Of a stretch of 20,628 bases of DNA, positions 1 to 7,989 are shown in pieces. Made by a program: the position numbers and the translations under genes. A model generated the notes under the pieces. The model did no database searches, was not told where the DNA came from, and saw only the letters and a list, made by a program, of their open reading frames with translations. Every line of letters begins with the position of its first letter. Position 1 is the first letter of the stretch. This DNA comes from Bacteroidota bacterium (lineage in GTDB: Bacteria; Bacteroidota; Bacteroidia; Bacteroidales; Prolixibacteraceae): the NCBI GenBank assembly GCA_023393265.1, contig JAEWME010000393.1, positions 1 to 20,628 of the forward strand, written 5' to 3'.

Positions 1-432
1 AACATTGGCGGACAAATTGCTTACGCGGCTCCTAATAATTTCAGCTTTTCGGGAGCAACAATGCCCGCGCATTCCAACATCAAATACCGGTTGCGCTATG
101 TCGAGATTCCGGTGATGGTAAAGCTCAAAACCGACCAGTTTAAACGCTACCGTTACTGGGGCGAATTTGGTTTTTCGGGCATGATCAACATCGAGGCACG
201 CGGCGAAAGCGATAATGGAATCCTGAAAAAATCGAACATCAACGACGAGGTAAACCTGTTTAACCTGGCCATGAATGTTGGCCTTGGCTACGATTACGAC
301 CTGGGCGGAAACAACGCCATTTCGGTTGGACTGGTTTTCCAGAACGGGCTTATCGACGTCACCACCGATAATTATTTTGCCGACAAAACCATCATCAACT
401 CGCTCAAACTAAAACTTGGCCTGATTTTTTAA
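1..432 (+). CDS. outer-membrane beta-barrel protein, 3' part (PorT/OMP_b-brl_2-like)
   Basis: The frame is open from the first base, so the gene starts outside the window and 143 residues of its C-terminal part are visible. The ATG at 61 is internal. The sequence alternates polar and hydrophobic residues as membrane beta-strands do, for example LRYVEIPVMVKLKT, YWGEFGFSGMI and NAISVGLVFQNGL, with short charged turns between them. It ends in LKLKLGLIF, and a terminal Phe is the usual recognition signal for the outer-membrane assembly machinery. This pattern fits the small 'outer membrane beta-barrel' (PorT-like) families common in Bacteroidota. The motif YxEIPVxVK is typical of that group. It probably sits in the outer membrane; no specific function can be assigned. 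nadE begins 11 bases after its stop, so the two may share a transcript. Beta-barrel assignment is fairly sure; the subfamily is not. Confidence 0.75.
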   Translation, partial: NIGGQIAYAAPNNFSFSGATMPAHSNIKYRLRYVEIPVMVKLKTDQFKRYRYWGEFGFSGMINIEARGESDNGILKKSNINDEVNLFNLAMNVGLGYDYDLGGNNAISVGLVFQNGLIDVTTDNYFADKTIINSLKLKLGLIF

Positions 433-443
433 CGATTCGGAAC

Positions 444-2087
444 ATGAAGATTGCCATTGCCCAACTGAATTATCACATCGGGAATTTCGACCTGAATTCT
501 TCAAAAATTATCGAACATATTGAGAAAGCGAAAGCGGAAGGTGCCGACCTGGTTGTTTTCACCGAGCTTTCGGTTACCGGATATTACCCGCACGATTTGC
601 TGGAACGAAAGGAGTTTATTGAGCAGTCGGACGAGACACTCCGGAAAATTGCCACGCACTGCAACGGCATTGCGGCTGTTGTGGGCGGACCAAGTATTAA
701 TCCTGAACCGCAGGGCAAAAAGCTTTTTAATTCGGCATTTTTCATGTACGACGGTGCAATCCGGCATGTCGTGAATAAATCGCTGCTTCCGACTTACGAT
801 ATTTTCGACGAGTACCGCCATTTCGAGCCCAATAAGAAATTCGAAGTTTTTGATTTCAAAGGCAGGAAACTGGCAATCACCATTTGCGAAGATTTGTGGG
901 ACGAGCAGGAAACGCAAAACGAATTTGGCCGTGAGAAGCTTTACCAGTTGTCGCCGCTGAAAGAATTGTCGGCGCTGCATCCCGATTTGGTGATTAATAT
1001 TTCGGCATCGCCGTTTTCATATAATCAGGAAAATTTCAGGAAAAATATCCTGATTAAAAATGCGGGGAAATATCGCCTGCCCATTGTTTACGCCAACCAG
1101 GTTGGTGCGCACACCGAATTGATTTTCGATGGCGGATCGGTGTTTGTGAATGCCAACGGCGAGATCATGACTGAACTGAAATATTTCCGCGAAGATTTCA
1201 GGATTGTCGACACCGAATCGGGCGAAAAAAGCCTTCAGCCCCCAACAGAAAACATCGCGAAAATTTACGAAGCGCTGATCCTTGGCATTCGGGATTACTT
1301 CTCGAAAATGGGTTTCAAAAAAGCCACACTTGGGCTTTCCGGCGGAATTGACTCGGCGCTCGTGCTGGTATTGGCTGCTTATGCCTTGGGCAGCGAAAAT
1401 GTGCGGGTTTTGCTCATGCCATCCCGTTATTCGTCGGACCACAGCATTGCCGATGCACTGCAACTGGCAAAAAATCTCGGCATTCAGCACGAGATTATCC
1501 CGATTCAAAAGATGGTTGATAGTTTTGAGGAAAGCCTTGCAGGTACTTTTGCCGGGCTACCCAGCGGCATCACCGAAGAAAATATTCAGGCACGAACCAG
1601 GGGAATTTTACTGATGGCCATTTCCAATAAATTTGGCAACATTTTGCTCAACACTACCAACAAAAGCGAATGTGCAGTTGGGTACGGAACCTTGTATGGC
1701 GACATGAACGGTGGTCTTTCTATCCTTGGCGACGTGTATAAAACCAACATTTTCAGGATGGCCCGGTGGATTAACCGCGAGCGCGAAATTATCCCGATCA
1801 ATACCATCATCAAGCCGCCATCGGCCGAGTTACGTCCCGACCAAAAGGACACCGACTCGCTGCCCGAATATGATGTTCTGGATCAGATTTTATTCAATTA
1901 TATCGAACTCAATCATTCTCCGGAAGAAATTATTGCGAAGGGATTTGAACGCGAAACAGTGCTCCGGACAGTACGAATGGTAAACAGCAACGAGTACAAA
2001 CGTTTTCAGGCGCCGCCCATTTTACGGATAAGTTCAAAAGCTTTCGGTTTTGGCCGAAGGATGCCTTTGGTGGCAAAATATTCCTGA
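444..2087 (+). CDS. nadE: glutamine-dependent NAD+ synthase
   Basis: This enzyme makes NAD+ from nicotinic acid adenine dinucleotide, ATP and glutamine-derived ammonia in the cytoplasm. The 547-residue protein has the two expected domains. Residues 1-265 form a nitrilase-type (CN hydrolase) glutaminase with the catalytic triad visible as Glu41 (FTELSVTGY), Lys112 (VNKSLLPTY) and Cys148 (ITICEDLWD). Residues 275-547 form the NAD synthase domain with the ATP pyrophosphatase P-loop SGGIDS at 299-304, NTTNKSE at 403-409 and GYGTLYGDMNGG at 413-424. The length is normal for the short bacterial NadE(Gln) form. The ATG at 444 lies directly before the conserved KIAIAQLNY start of the glutaminase domain, so the start is secure. 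It follows the beta-barrel gene by 11 bases. A large set of antisense and shifted open frames over this gene is explained by its codon bias. Confidence 0.97.
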   Translation: MKIAIAQLNYHIGNFDLNSSKIIEHIEKAKAEGADLVVFTELSVTGYYPHDLLERKEFIEQSDETLRKIATHCNGIAAVVGGPSINPEPQGKKLFNSAFFMYDGAIRHVVNKSLLPTYDIFDEYRHFEPNKKFEVFDFKGRKLAITICEDLWDEQETQNEFGREKLYQLSPLKELSALHPDLVINISASPFSYNQENFRKNILIKNAGKYRLPIVYANQVGAHTELIFDGGSVFVNANGEIMTELKYFREDFRIVDTESGEKSLQPPTENIAKIYEALILGIRDYFSKMGFKKATLGLSGGIDSALVLVLAAYALGSENVRVLLMPSRYSSDHSIADALQLAKNLGIQHEIIPIQKMVDSFEESLAGTFAGLPSGITEENIQARTRGILLMAISNKFGNILLNTTNKSECAVGYGTLYGDMNGGLSILGDVYKTNIFRMARWINREREIIPINTIIKPPSAELRPDQKDTDSLPEYDVLDQILFNYIELNHSPEEIIAKGFERETVLRTVRMVNSNEYKRFQAPPILRISSKAFGFGRRMPLVAKYS

Positions 2088-2183
2088 AACCGGTTTTTTG
2101 GTACAAAAAAGTGGGGAAACACTCCTGCAAATGCTGTAAAATCAAAATAAGCAGGGCAAATTTCCATATTTGACAAATTTACT

Positions 2184-2191
2184 TAACTTTG
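2184..2191 (+). promoter_or_regulatory. candidate Bacteroidota -7 element (TAACTTTG) for the Crp/Fnr gene
   Basis: TAACTTTG matches the Bacteroidota -7 consensus TAnnTTTG. It would place transcription start near 2196-2200, about 20-25 bases before the ATG at 2221. No TTTG element is found at the usual distance upstream (the nearest, 2169-2172, is only 11 bases away), so support is partial. If real, it rules out the upstream TTG start at 2170. Confidence 0.3.
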
Positions 2192-2220
2192 ATGCTGAAA
2201 AACATGTAAATGGCATTTCT

Positions 2221-2922
2221 ATGTTGAGTCAAGAGTTGGCAATGAAGGATGTTTTCGAAAATCCAAAATCCATTTTCAGCACCCTTAGCACTGAAGAAAA
2301 AGAGGATTTACAAAATCACATCACTCAGGTTTACTATAAAAAAAATGAATTTATCTTCAGGGAAGGCGAAAAACCGAATTCATTTCTATTTCTGATTGAA
2401 GGTAAGGTCATCATTTACAAAGAAGGTGTGGGTGGCCGCGAACAGATTATCCGTATGGCCAAACCGCTTGGAATTATCGGATATCGTGCCCTGCTTGCCG
2501 ACGAGCCTTATATTGGTTCTGCCATGCCGCTCGAAGACTCCACCATCATGGTTATTTCACAGGAATACCTTCACAATAAACTCCTGAAAAATTCTGAATT
2601 TTCATTCAAGCTAATTCAAAAGCTGGCCCGTGAATTGGGTTTTTCCAATATGCGTACAGTAACGCTGACCCAAAAGCATATCCGTGGACGTTTGGCCGAA
2701 TCGCTGCTTTTGCTGAAAGAAAAATATGGTTGGGAAAACGACGGCGCCACGTTGAAAGTTTACCTCTCTCGCGAAGACATTGCCAACCTGTCGAACATGA
2801 CCACTTCGAATGCAATTCGTACCCTTTCGACATTTGCCGGTGAAAAAGTTATCGCGATTGACGGACGGAAAATTCGTATTCTCGACATTCACAAACTGGA
2901 AAAAATCAGCAAGCTCGGATAA
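2221..2922 (+). CDS. Crp/Fnr-family transcriptional regulator
   Basis: A 233-residue cytoplasmic DNA-binding regulator. Residues about 20-118 form the cyclic-nucleotide-binding-like beta-roll (KKNEFIFREGEKPNSFLFLIEGKVIIYK, glycine turns conserved). A long dimerisation helix follows at about 122-150. A winged helix-turn-helix lies at about 153-225, with LSREDIANLSNMTTSNAIRTL as the recognition region. The segment where CRP carries the cAMP-binding Arg-Ser pair reads GYRALLADEPYIGSA, without that arginine, and the N-terminal cysteine cluster of FNR is absent. It is therefore probably neither a cAMP sensor nor an Fe-S oxygen sensor; the signal is unknown. The frame stays open to a TTG at 2170, but that adds residues unlike the family. 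ATG 2221 is chosen; ATG 2242, with a purine-rich AAGAG before it, is a good alternative. It stands alone between nadE and a convergent gene. Confidence 0.88.
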   Translation: MLSQELAMKDVFENPKSIFSTLSTEEKEDLQNHITQVYYKKNEFIFREGEKPNSFLFLIEGKVIIYKEGVGGREQIIRMAKPLGIIGYRALLADEPYIGSAMPLEDSTIMVISQEYLHNKLLKNSEFSFKLIQKLARELGFSNMRTVTLTQKHIRGRLAESLLLLKEKYGWENDGATLKVYLSREDIANLSNMTTSNAIRTLSTFAGEKVIAIDGRKIRILDIHKLEKISKLG

Positions 2923-2994
2923 TCTTATAAAAGCTGCAGCTTCACTTTCGTCGAATGTAGTCTCTTTTTTCTGATCCGTTTTTGTCCTGTTGCA

Positions 2995-5475
2995 CTACTC
3001 TTGCAGGTAGATTCGTTTCACACGCTGCGAAATTCCGGTGAGAAATTCGTAGGGAATGGTTCCGATTGTTTCTGCAATTCTGCTCACCAAAATGTGTTCG
3101 CCCATTAGTTCAACTTCATCGCCAACTGCAGCATTCAGTCCGGTTATGTCAATCATGCACATGTCCATACAAATAACGCCGATGGTTTGTGCCACCTGGC
3201 CGCGCACGAAAACCTTGCCCACACCATTACTCAGTCGCCGGTCGTAGCCGTCAGCATAGCCAACCGGAATCACGGCAATCTGCATCTCTTCTTTTGCTAC
3301 ACCTCGTCGCCCATAACCAATAGTTTCTCCTTGGCATACAGTCCTGATTTGCGAGATGCTGGTTTTCAGCCGACTGATTGTTTTTACCTGAGTGTTTCCG
3401 TCGGCGCTGATACCGTAAAGTCCGATTCCCAGCCGAACCATCTCGAACTGGAATTCAGGAAAGCGTTCGATGCCGGCAGAATTCAGGATGTGCCTGATGA
3501 CTTTATATGGGAGTCGCGCCGTGATGACCGAGCTTAGTTTTTCAAAGCGTTGTACCTGTTCCCTGGTGAAATTATCGTGAATCGCTTCGTCAGATCCTGC
3601 CAAATGTGAAAACACCGAACGAACAACCATTTCTTCCTGATCGACCAATTTACGCATGAGGTTCTCGACACTGCTTTCCGAATCGAATCCCAGCCGGTGC
3701 ATACCTGTGTCGATTTTCAGGTGAACAGGATATCGCAAAACGGCACTTTGTTGAAGTGCTTTCCGGAACGAATCAAAAATTTCTTCGGAGTAAATATTGG
3801 GTTCGAGCCTGAACTCGATCATATTTTCGAAACTGTGCTTTTCCGGATTCATAATAATAATGGGCAGATCGATTCCCGCCTGCCGAAGCTCGATGCCCTC
3901 GTCGGCTACTGCCACTGCCAGATAGTCAACCTTGTGAAACTGCAGAACGCGGGCAATTTCGGCCATACCACTTCCGTACGAAAAAGCTTTCACCATCACC
4001 ATCACTTTGGTCTCAGGTTTTATCAGCGATCGGAAAAAATTCAGGTTTCCAACCAGTGCATTGAGGTCGATCTCCAAAACGGTTTGGTGGTACTTTTTCT
4101 GGAGTGCCGACGAAATGCGCTCGAAATGAAAATCGCGGGCACCTTTCAGTAAAATACATTCCTGCCTGAAACTCTCCGGATCGAATGAATCCAGAAATGC
4201 AGAAGTTGACTCGTAGAAAAGCGACGGCACGTCAAACAGTCCGGAGAATTTTTTCAATCGTTCGCCAATGCCAATCAGCCGATCGGTATTATTCAGCCGG
4301 ATCATGTGAGCAATTTCAGAATAAAGTTGCTCATCCGGGATTCCGGCCTGCTGAATATCTGAGAAAATAACCGTTTTTTTGAGGTATGGAGGCTGCGCAT
4401 GACTATTCATGAAACTGAGCGCAATTCGCAACGAATTAATGTCTGAATTATAATAATCGTTGATGAGCAGGCAATTATTTATGCCATCCTTTATTTCGAG
4501 GCGCATGGCCACTGGCTGAAGGTGTGCGAAAGCTTCCACAACTTTTTCTGAAATATAATTTTCGGAAAGTACAAAAGCCAGGCAGTGTCCCGCATTCTCA
4601 AGGCTCGCATCATCCTGAAACGGTAGTAGGATTTTGTGCGATTCTTCTTCGAAAGTTACTGTTATTTCAGTGCCATTGGAAGTAAGATTTTTCTTGAAAA
4701 ACAAATCCGCTTTTTCATCAATAAATGACCAGCTAACCAGTTTCTTTACGCCGAAAGATTTCACAATCCCGATTTCCGCATTCACCAGTTCCTGATCTTT
4801 ACAATAGATCACGGTTTCGCACGACCGGAACAAATTCATCTTTTCGATCAACTTTTCCCGTTTCGATGCGAAGTTTTCCTGGTGTGCTTCGCCTATGTTG
4901 GTCAAAATTCCGACGGTAGGCCTGATGATTTCCTGAAGATGTTGCATTTCTCCGGGCATCGAGATACCTGCCTCAAAAATGGCAAGGTTATATTCCGGCG
5001 AAAGGTTCCAAACTGAGAGCGGCACTCCTACCTGTGAGTTATAACTTTTGGGGCTGCGGATCACGCCAAGATCGCCAAGTAAATCGAAAAGCCATTCTTT
5101 GACGATGGTTTTTCCGTTTGAACCTGTAATTCCAACGATTGGAATACTGAACTGATTGCGGTGCCAGGTAGCAAGACTTTGCAGCGCAGCCAAAGTATCA
5201 GGAACAAGAATAAAGGCGGCTGATGGAAATGCTTTGAAGTCGAATTCTGGATCCGATACCACGAAGGCCTTTACCCCAATGTGCACCAAATCTGCAATGT
5301 ATCGGTGCCCGTCGTTCCGCTCCGTTTTTATTGCAAAAAACAAGCTGGATGCCGGGTCAAAAATGGTTCGGCTATCGATTGAGATAGATGAGATTTCGAT
5401 TACGGAGTTTCCCGATGCAGACACTAAACGGCCTTCGAGAATGTTGTTTATTTGGTTAACTGAAAGGATAGGCAT
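2995..5475 (-). CDS. murF-alr: bifunctional UDP-MurNAc-tripeptide:D-Ala-D-Ala ligase / alanine racemase
   Basis: This 826-residue fusion joins two steps of peptidoglycan precursor synthesis in the cytoplasm. Residues 1-455 are MurF, which attaches D-Ala-D-Ala to UDP-MurNAc-tripeptide. They include the N-terminal substrate domain, the ATP P-loop GITGSNGKT (115-123), the Mur-ligase segment ILTNIGEAH (190-198) and the C-terminal domain ending near 455. Residues 463-826 are alanine racemase, which interconverts L- and D-alanine with PLP. The PLP lysine is Lys496 (MVKAFSYGSG), KIDTGMHRLGF lies at 587-597, and the catalytic tyrosine is Tyr721 (TIGYGRRG) followed by VIPVGYADGY. All key residues are present, so both halves look active. 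The fusion is characteristic of Bacteroidota. Its ATG overlaps the tdk stop by one base (TAATG), implying translational coupling in a two-gene operon. Confidence 0.96.
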   Translation of the reverse strand: MPILSVNQINNILEGRLVSASGNSVIEISSISIDSRTIFDPASSLFFAIKTERNDGHRYIADLVHIGVKAFVVSDPEFDFKAFPSAAFILVPDTLAALQSLATWHRNQFSIPIVGITGSNGKTIVKEWLFDLLGDLGVIRSPKSYNSQVGVPLSVWNLSPEYNLAIFEAGISMPGEMQHLQEIIRPTVGILTNIGEAHQENFASKREKLIEKMNLFRSCETVIYCKDQELVNAEIGIVKSFGVKKLVSWSFIDEKADLFFKKNLTSNGTEITVTFEEESHKILLPFQDDASLENAGHCLAFVLSENYISEKVVEAFAHLQPVAMRLEIKDGINNCLLINDYYNSDINSLRIALSFMNSHAQPPYLKKTVIFSDIQQAGIPDEQLYSEIAHMIRLNNTDRLIGIGERLKKFSGLFDVPSLFYESTSAFLDSFDPESFRQECILLKGARDFHFERISSALQKKYHQTVLEIDLNALVGNLNFFRSLIKPETKVMVMVKAFSYGSGMAEIARVLQFHKVDYLAVAVADEGIELRQAGIDLPIIIMNPEKHSFENMIEFRLEPNIYSEEIFDSFRKALQQSAVLRYPVHLKIDTGMHRLGFDSESSVENLMRKLVDQEEMVVRSVFSHLAGSDEAIHDNFTREQVQRFEKLSSVITARLPYKVIRHILNSAGIERFPEFQFEMVRLGIGLYGISADGNTQVKTISRLKTSISQIRTVCQGETIGYGRRGVAKEEMQIAVIPVGYADGYDRRLSNGVGKVFVRGQVAQTIGVICMDMCMIDITGLNAAVGDEVELMGEHILVSRIAETIGTIPYEFLTGISQRVKRIYLQE

Positions 5476-6050
5476 TATTTGATTGCTTTTTTAAAACACG
5501 CCCGGCAGAGCGGTTCATATTCGTTTTTTTCTCCCAGCAAAACTAGCTTATCGGCAGTTGACAACCGGTGTGAAAACTGCGCCACATCGCCACATCGCAT
5601 ACAGATTGCATGAACTTTGGTAATGTGGTCGGCTACCGACATCAAACCGGGAATCGGGCCAAATGGCTTTCCCCTGAAATCCATATCCAGTCCGGCAACA
5701 ATAACCCTGATGCCCATGTTGGCCAGTTGTACGCACACATCAACAAGTCCCATGTCAAAAAATTGTGCTTCGTCAATCCCGATTACATCCACATCGCCCG
5801 TGAGCAGCATGATGTTGCCTGAGTTTTCGACTGGTGTACTCAAAATCGAGTTCTCGTCGTGCGACACCACTTCGTCGACAGAATAGCGCGTGTCGAGCGC
5901 TGGTTTGAATATTTCAACCTTCATACGCGCAATTTTTGCACGCTTCAGTCGCCTGATCAGCTCCTCTGTTTTTCCCGAAAACATAGAGCCGGCAATCACC
6001 TCGATACTGCCAGACTTTTTTTGCCGGTCGATTCCTCTTTCAATAAACAT
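5475..6050 (-). CDS. tdk: thymidine kinase (type II)
   Basis: Phosphorylates thymidine to dTMP with ATP in the pyrimidine salvage pathway. The 191-residue length is normal for the bacterial type II enzyme. Walker A is GSMFSGKT at 21-28. The Walker B/catalytic segment is DEAQFF at 93-98 with Glu94 as the general base. The lasso/zinc region has paired cysteines at Cys150/Cys153 (ICMRCG) and Cys182/Cys185 (LCRACF), which form the structural zinc site. The segment AGLDMDFRGKPFGP at 119-132 is the conserved substrate-binding part. The ATG at 6050 is the only start that keeps the usual short N-terminal extension before SIEVIAGSMFSGKT. It is the first gene of the tdk-murF/alr unit and is divergent from the acidic-protein operon; the 166-base spacer must hold both promoters. 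Confidence 0.96.
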   Translation of the reverse strand: MFIERGIDRQKKSGSIEVIAGSMFSGKTEELIRRLKRAKIARMKVEIFKPALDTRYSVDEVVSHDENSILSTPVENSGNIMLLTGDVDVIGIDEAQFFDMGLVDVCVQLANMGIRVIVAGLDMDFRGKPFGPIPGLMSVADHITKVHAICMRCGDVAQFSHRLSTADKLVLLGEKNEYEPLCRACFKKAIK

Positions 6051-6216
6051 ATGGTCGTTTTGCTAAAGATTTTTGTACTTTTACCAAACTTCAATTCCGG
6101 CATTAATTCAGCAGCAAGCATTTACTGAAGAACTACTCCGGAATAGAAGGTCAGCATAAATTTAAAGCTTTACCGAAAAAAACCAGCGGACAATCCGATT
6201 AAAATCATTAATAAAT

Positions 6217-7281
6217 ATGGACAAGCAGAAATTACTACGGATCATAATAAAAGACCTGGAGGAACTCAAGTTTTTATCAGAAGAAATCACAGAAAATGAA
6301 GGCGATTCGAGCCTGGTGATAGATTTGGCGCTAAGCAAAGCGAAACTTCTTTGCCAGGAAATTGAAGTGTTGAAGGAAATTTCGGCTCCATTTAAAAAAC
6401 AGGCGGAAGAAGAACAAATCATAGATGATGAGTTGGAAGAAGAAATTCAGGAAGAGGGAGAAGAAAACGAGACGATGGATGTGGCTGATCCGGAACTTGA
6501 AATCCTGAATTTTGAAACACCTGAATTCCAGGAAGAGATTGACGAGGAGGAAGTGGCTGAGGTTGAAACTAAAGATGAAGAGATGCCCGTTGACTTTGAG
6601 GAAGAAGCTGATGATGAAACTGAAGATGCAGGAACGGATGCAGATGAAGCTGAGGATTTGGATCCAGAACCAGAACAGGCTGCGGAAGAAACAGACGAAG
6701 ATTTTGAGGCTGAATTTGAAGAAGAAAGTGATGACGATTTAATCGAAGATTCCAGCGAAGATGATTTGGAAGAAGAACCTGAAGCTGAATTTGAAGAGCC
6801 GTCGCTTGAGGATGAAGTGGAAGAAGAGGTGAAGGTAGAATTTCGTGAAATCACGCTTGACGATGATGATGAAATAGAGACCATTCAAATACCAACCAAT
6901 CCGACCATTCGGGAAAAGCCGGTTTTCAGGGAGATACCAAAACCGGAAGAACCGATTCTCGAGAAAACAGTGATTGGAGAAACATTTCAGAAAGAGCGCT
7001 CTTTGAACGACGTAGCTGGAGAAACTAAATCCACTGAGTCGAAGATTTCTAGTGGTCCAATTGCCAACCTGCGCGCAGCTATTGGTTTGAATGACAGGTT
7101 TCTGTTTATTCGGGAAATATTTGATAACAACACCGAGAAATACAACACCGTAATCGAGAACCTCGATAAATTGGAAACCATTCAACAGGCGGTTGAATAT
7201 CTGAAGGCAAATCTTTCGCTTCAGAAAAATGAGACAAGCATGAAGTTTGTAGAATTGCTTAAGCGACGTTTCACAAAATAG
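6217..7281 (+). CDS. uncharacterised highly acidic protein with conserved C-terminal domain
   Basis: A 354-residue protein of unknown function, with no signal peptide and no membrane segment, so probably cytoplasmic. Three parts are visible. Residues 1-62 are helical and likely coiled-coil (DLEELKFLSEEITENEGD, LLCQEIEVLKEI). Residues 63-224 are a low-complexity tract made mostly of Glu and Asp, almost certainly disordered. Residues 225-278 are a Pro/Lys/Glu-rich linker. Residues about 280-354 look like a folded helical domain (NLRAAIGLNDRFLFIREIFD at 284-303, then YNTVIENLDKLETIQQAVEYL), ending in a basic KRRFTK. From memory, a similar C-terminal segment recurs in hypothetical proteins of many Bacteroidota; I could not check this. 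It is the first gene of an operon with rsmI (15 bases downstream) and yjjG. The acidic tract could bind basic proteins such as ribosomal proteins, but this is speculation. A serine-rich open frame on the other strand is only its shadow. Confidence 0.85.
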   Translation: MDKQKLLRIIIKDLEELKFLSEEITENEGDSSLVIDLALSKAKLLCQEIEVLKEISAPFKKQAEEEQIIDDELEEEIQEEGEENETMDVADPELEILNFETPEFQEEIDEEEVAEVETKDEEMPVDFEEEADDETEDAGTDADEAEDLDPEPEQAAEETDEDFEAEFEEESDDDLIEDSSEDDLEEEPEAEFEEPSLEDEVEEEVKVEFREITLDDDDEIETIQIPTNPTIREKPVFREIPKPEEPILEKTVIGETFQKERSLNDVAGETKSTESKISSGPIANLRAAIGLNDRFLFIREIFDNNTEKYNTVIENLDKLETIQQAVEYLKANLSLQKNETSMKFVELLKRRFTK

Positions 7282-7296
7282 TATACCTATATTATA

Positions 7297-7989
7297 ATGG
7301 GGAAATTATTTTTGGTGCCCACACCTATCGGGAATCTGGAAGATATGACGTTCAGGGGTATCAGAATCCTGAAAGAAGCAGATGTCATTTTGGCCGAAGA
7401 CACCCGGACTTCGGCCAAATTGCTTAGTCATTTTGAGATCAGGAATAAACTGGTTTCGCACCATAAATTCAACGAACATAAAACTGTTGAGATGGTGGCC
7501 AGGCAAATTGAGGAAGGTAAAAATGTTGCACTGATTTCCGATGCAGGAACTCCTGGTATCAGCGATCCGGGATTTTTGCTCGTGCGTACTTGCCTTGAAA
7601 GAGAAATTGAGGTAGAATGCCTGCCCGGAGCAACAGCGCTCATTCCGGCGCTGGTCAACTCAGGTTTTCCTACTGATCGCTTCACTTTCGAAGGATTCCT
7701 TCCGCAAAAAAAAGGAAGACAAAAAAAGATAAAGGAACTTGCCGAAGAAACCCGGACAATGATTTTTTACGAATCGCCGTTTCGCCTGGTTAAATGTCTC
7801 GAACAATTTGCAGAACACTTCGGAACAGAAAGGCGCGCATCGGTGTCGCGCGAGCTATCGAAGTTTTTCGAAGAAAATAAGCGTGGCACCTTGGCTGAGC
7901 TTATTACATATTTTGAAGCAAAGCCTGCTAAAGGCGAAATTGTGGTAGTAGTTGAGGGGCTTAAACCCAGTCAGAAAGATGAAGAATGA
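7297..7989 (+). CDS. rsmI: 16S rRNA (cytidine(1402)-2'-O)-methyltransferase
   Basis: Transfers a methyl group from S-adenosylmethionine to the 2'-OH of C1402 in the decoding centre of 16S rRNA, acting on the small subunit in the cytoplasm. The 230-residue protein is a tetrapyrrole-methylase-fold enzyme. Conserved stretches are LFLVPTPIGNLEDMTFRGI (4-22), ILAEDTRTSAKLLSHF (31-46), and the SAM-binding LISDAGTPGISDPGF (79-93), followed by CLPGATALIPALVNSGF (108-124) and IFYESPFRL (156-164). It is shorter than E. coli RsmI (about 286 residues) because the extra C-terminal domain is missing, which is common in Bacteroidota. The ATG at 7297 directly precedes the conserved GKLFLVPTPIGNL. It sits 15 bases after the acidic-protein gene, and its stop overlaps the yjjG start as ATGA. 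Confidence 0.95.
   Translation: MGKLFLVPTPIGNLEDMTFRGIRILKEADVILAEDTRTSAKLLSHFEIRNKLVSHHKFNEHKTVEMVARQIEEGKNVALISDAGTPGISDPGFLLVRTCLEREIEVECLPGATALIPALVNSGFPTDRFTFEGFLPQKKGRQKKIKELAEETRTMIFYESPFRLVKCLEQFAEHFGTERRASVSRELSKFFEENKRGTLAELITYFEAKPAKGEIVVVVEGLKPSQKDEE

Noticed and set aside
501..1508. Open frames of about 160 residues antisense to nadE
   Set aside because: They mirror a strongly conserved enzyme gene, show no protein-family features, and arise from its codon bias.
2087..2096. Palindrome AAACCGGTTT at the nadE stop, followed by T's
   Set aside because: The stem could form only with almost no loop, so it is too weak to call a terminator.
2170..2220. TTG start extending the Crp/Fnr regulator by 17 residues
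   Set aside because: The extra residues are not family-like, and a TAACTTTG promoter-like element lies inside them; ATG starts at 2221 or 2242 are better.
2931..2942. Perfect palindrome AAGCTGCAGCTT between convergent genes
   Set aside because: It has no loop or T-tract, so it is not a good terminator, and no partner copies were seen; a chance palindrome is likely.
6447..6884. Long serine-rich open frame on the minus strand
   Set aside because: It is the exact reverse complement of the Glu/Asp codon tract (GAA/GAT read as TTC/ATC shifts to Ser codons). It has no start context and no family similarity.
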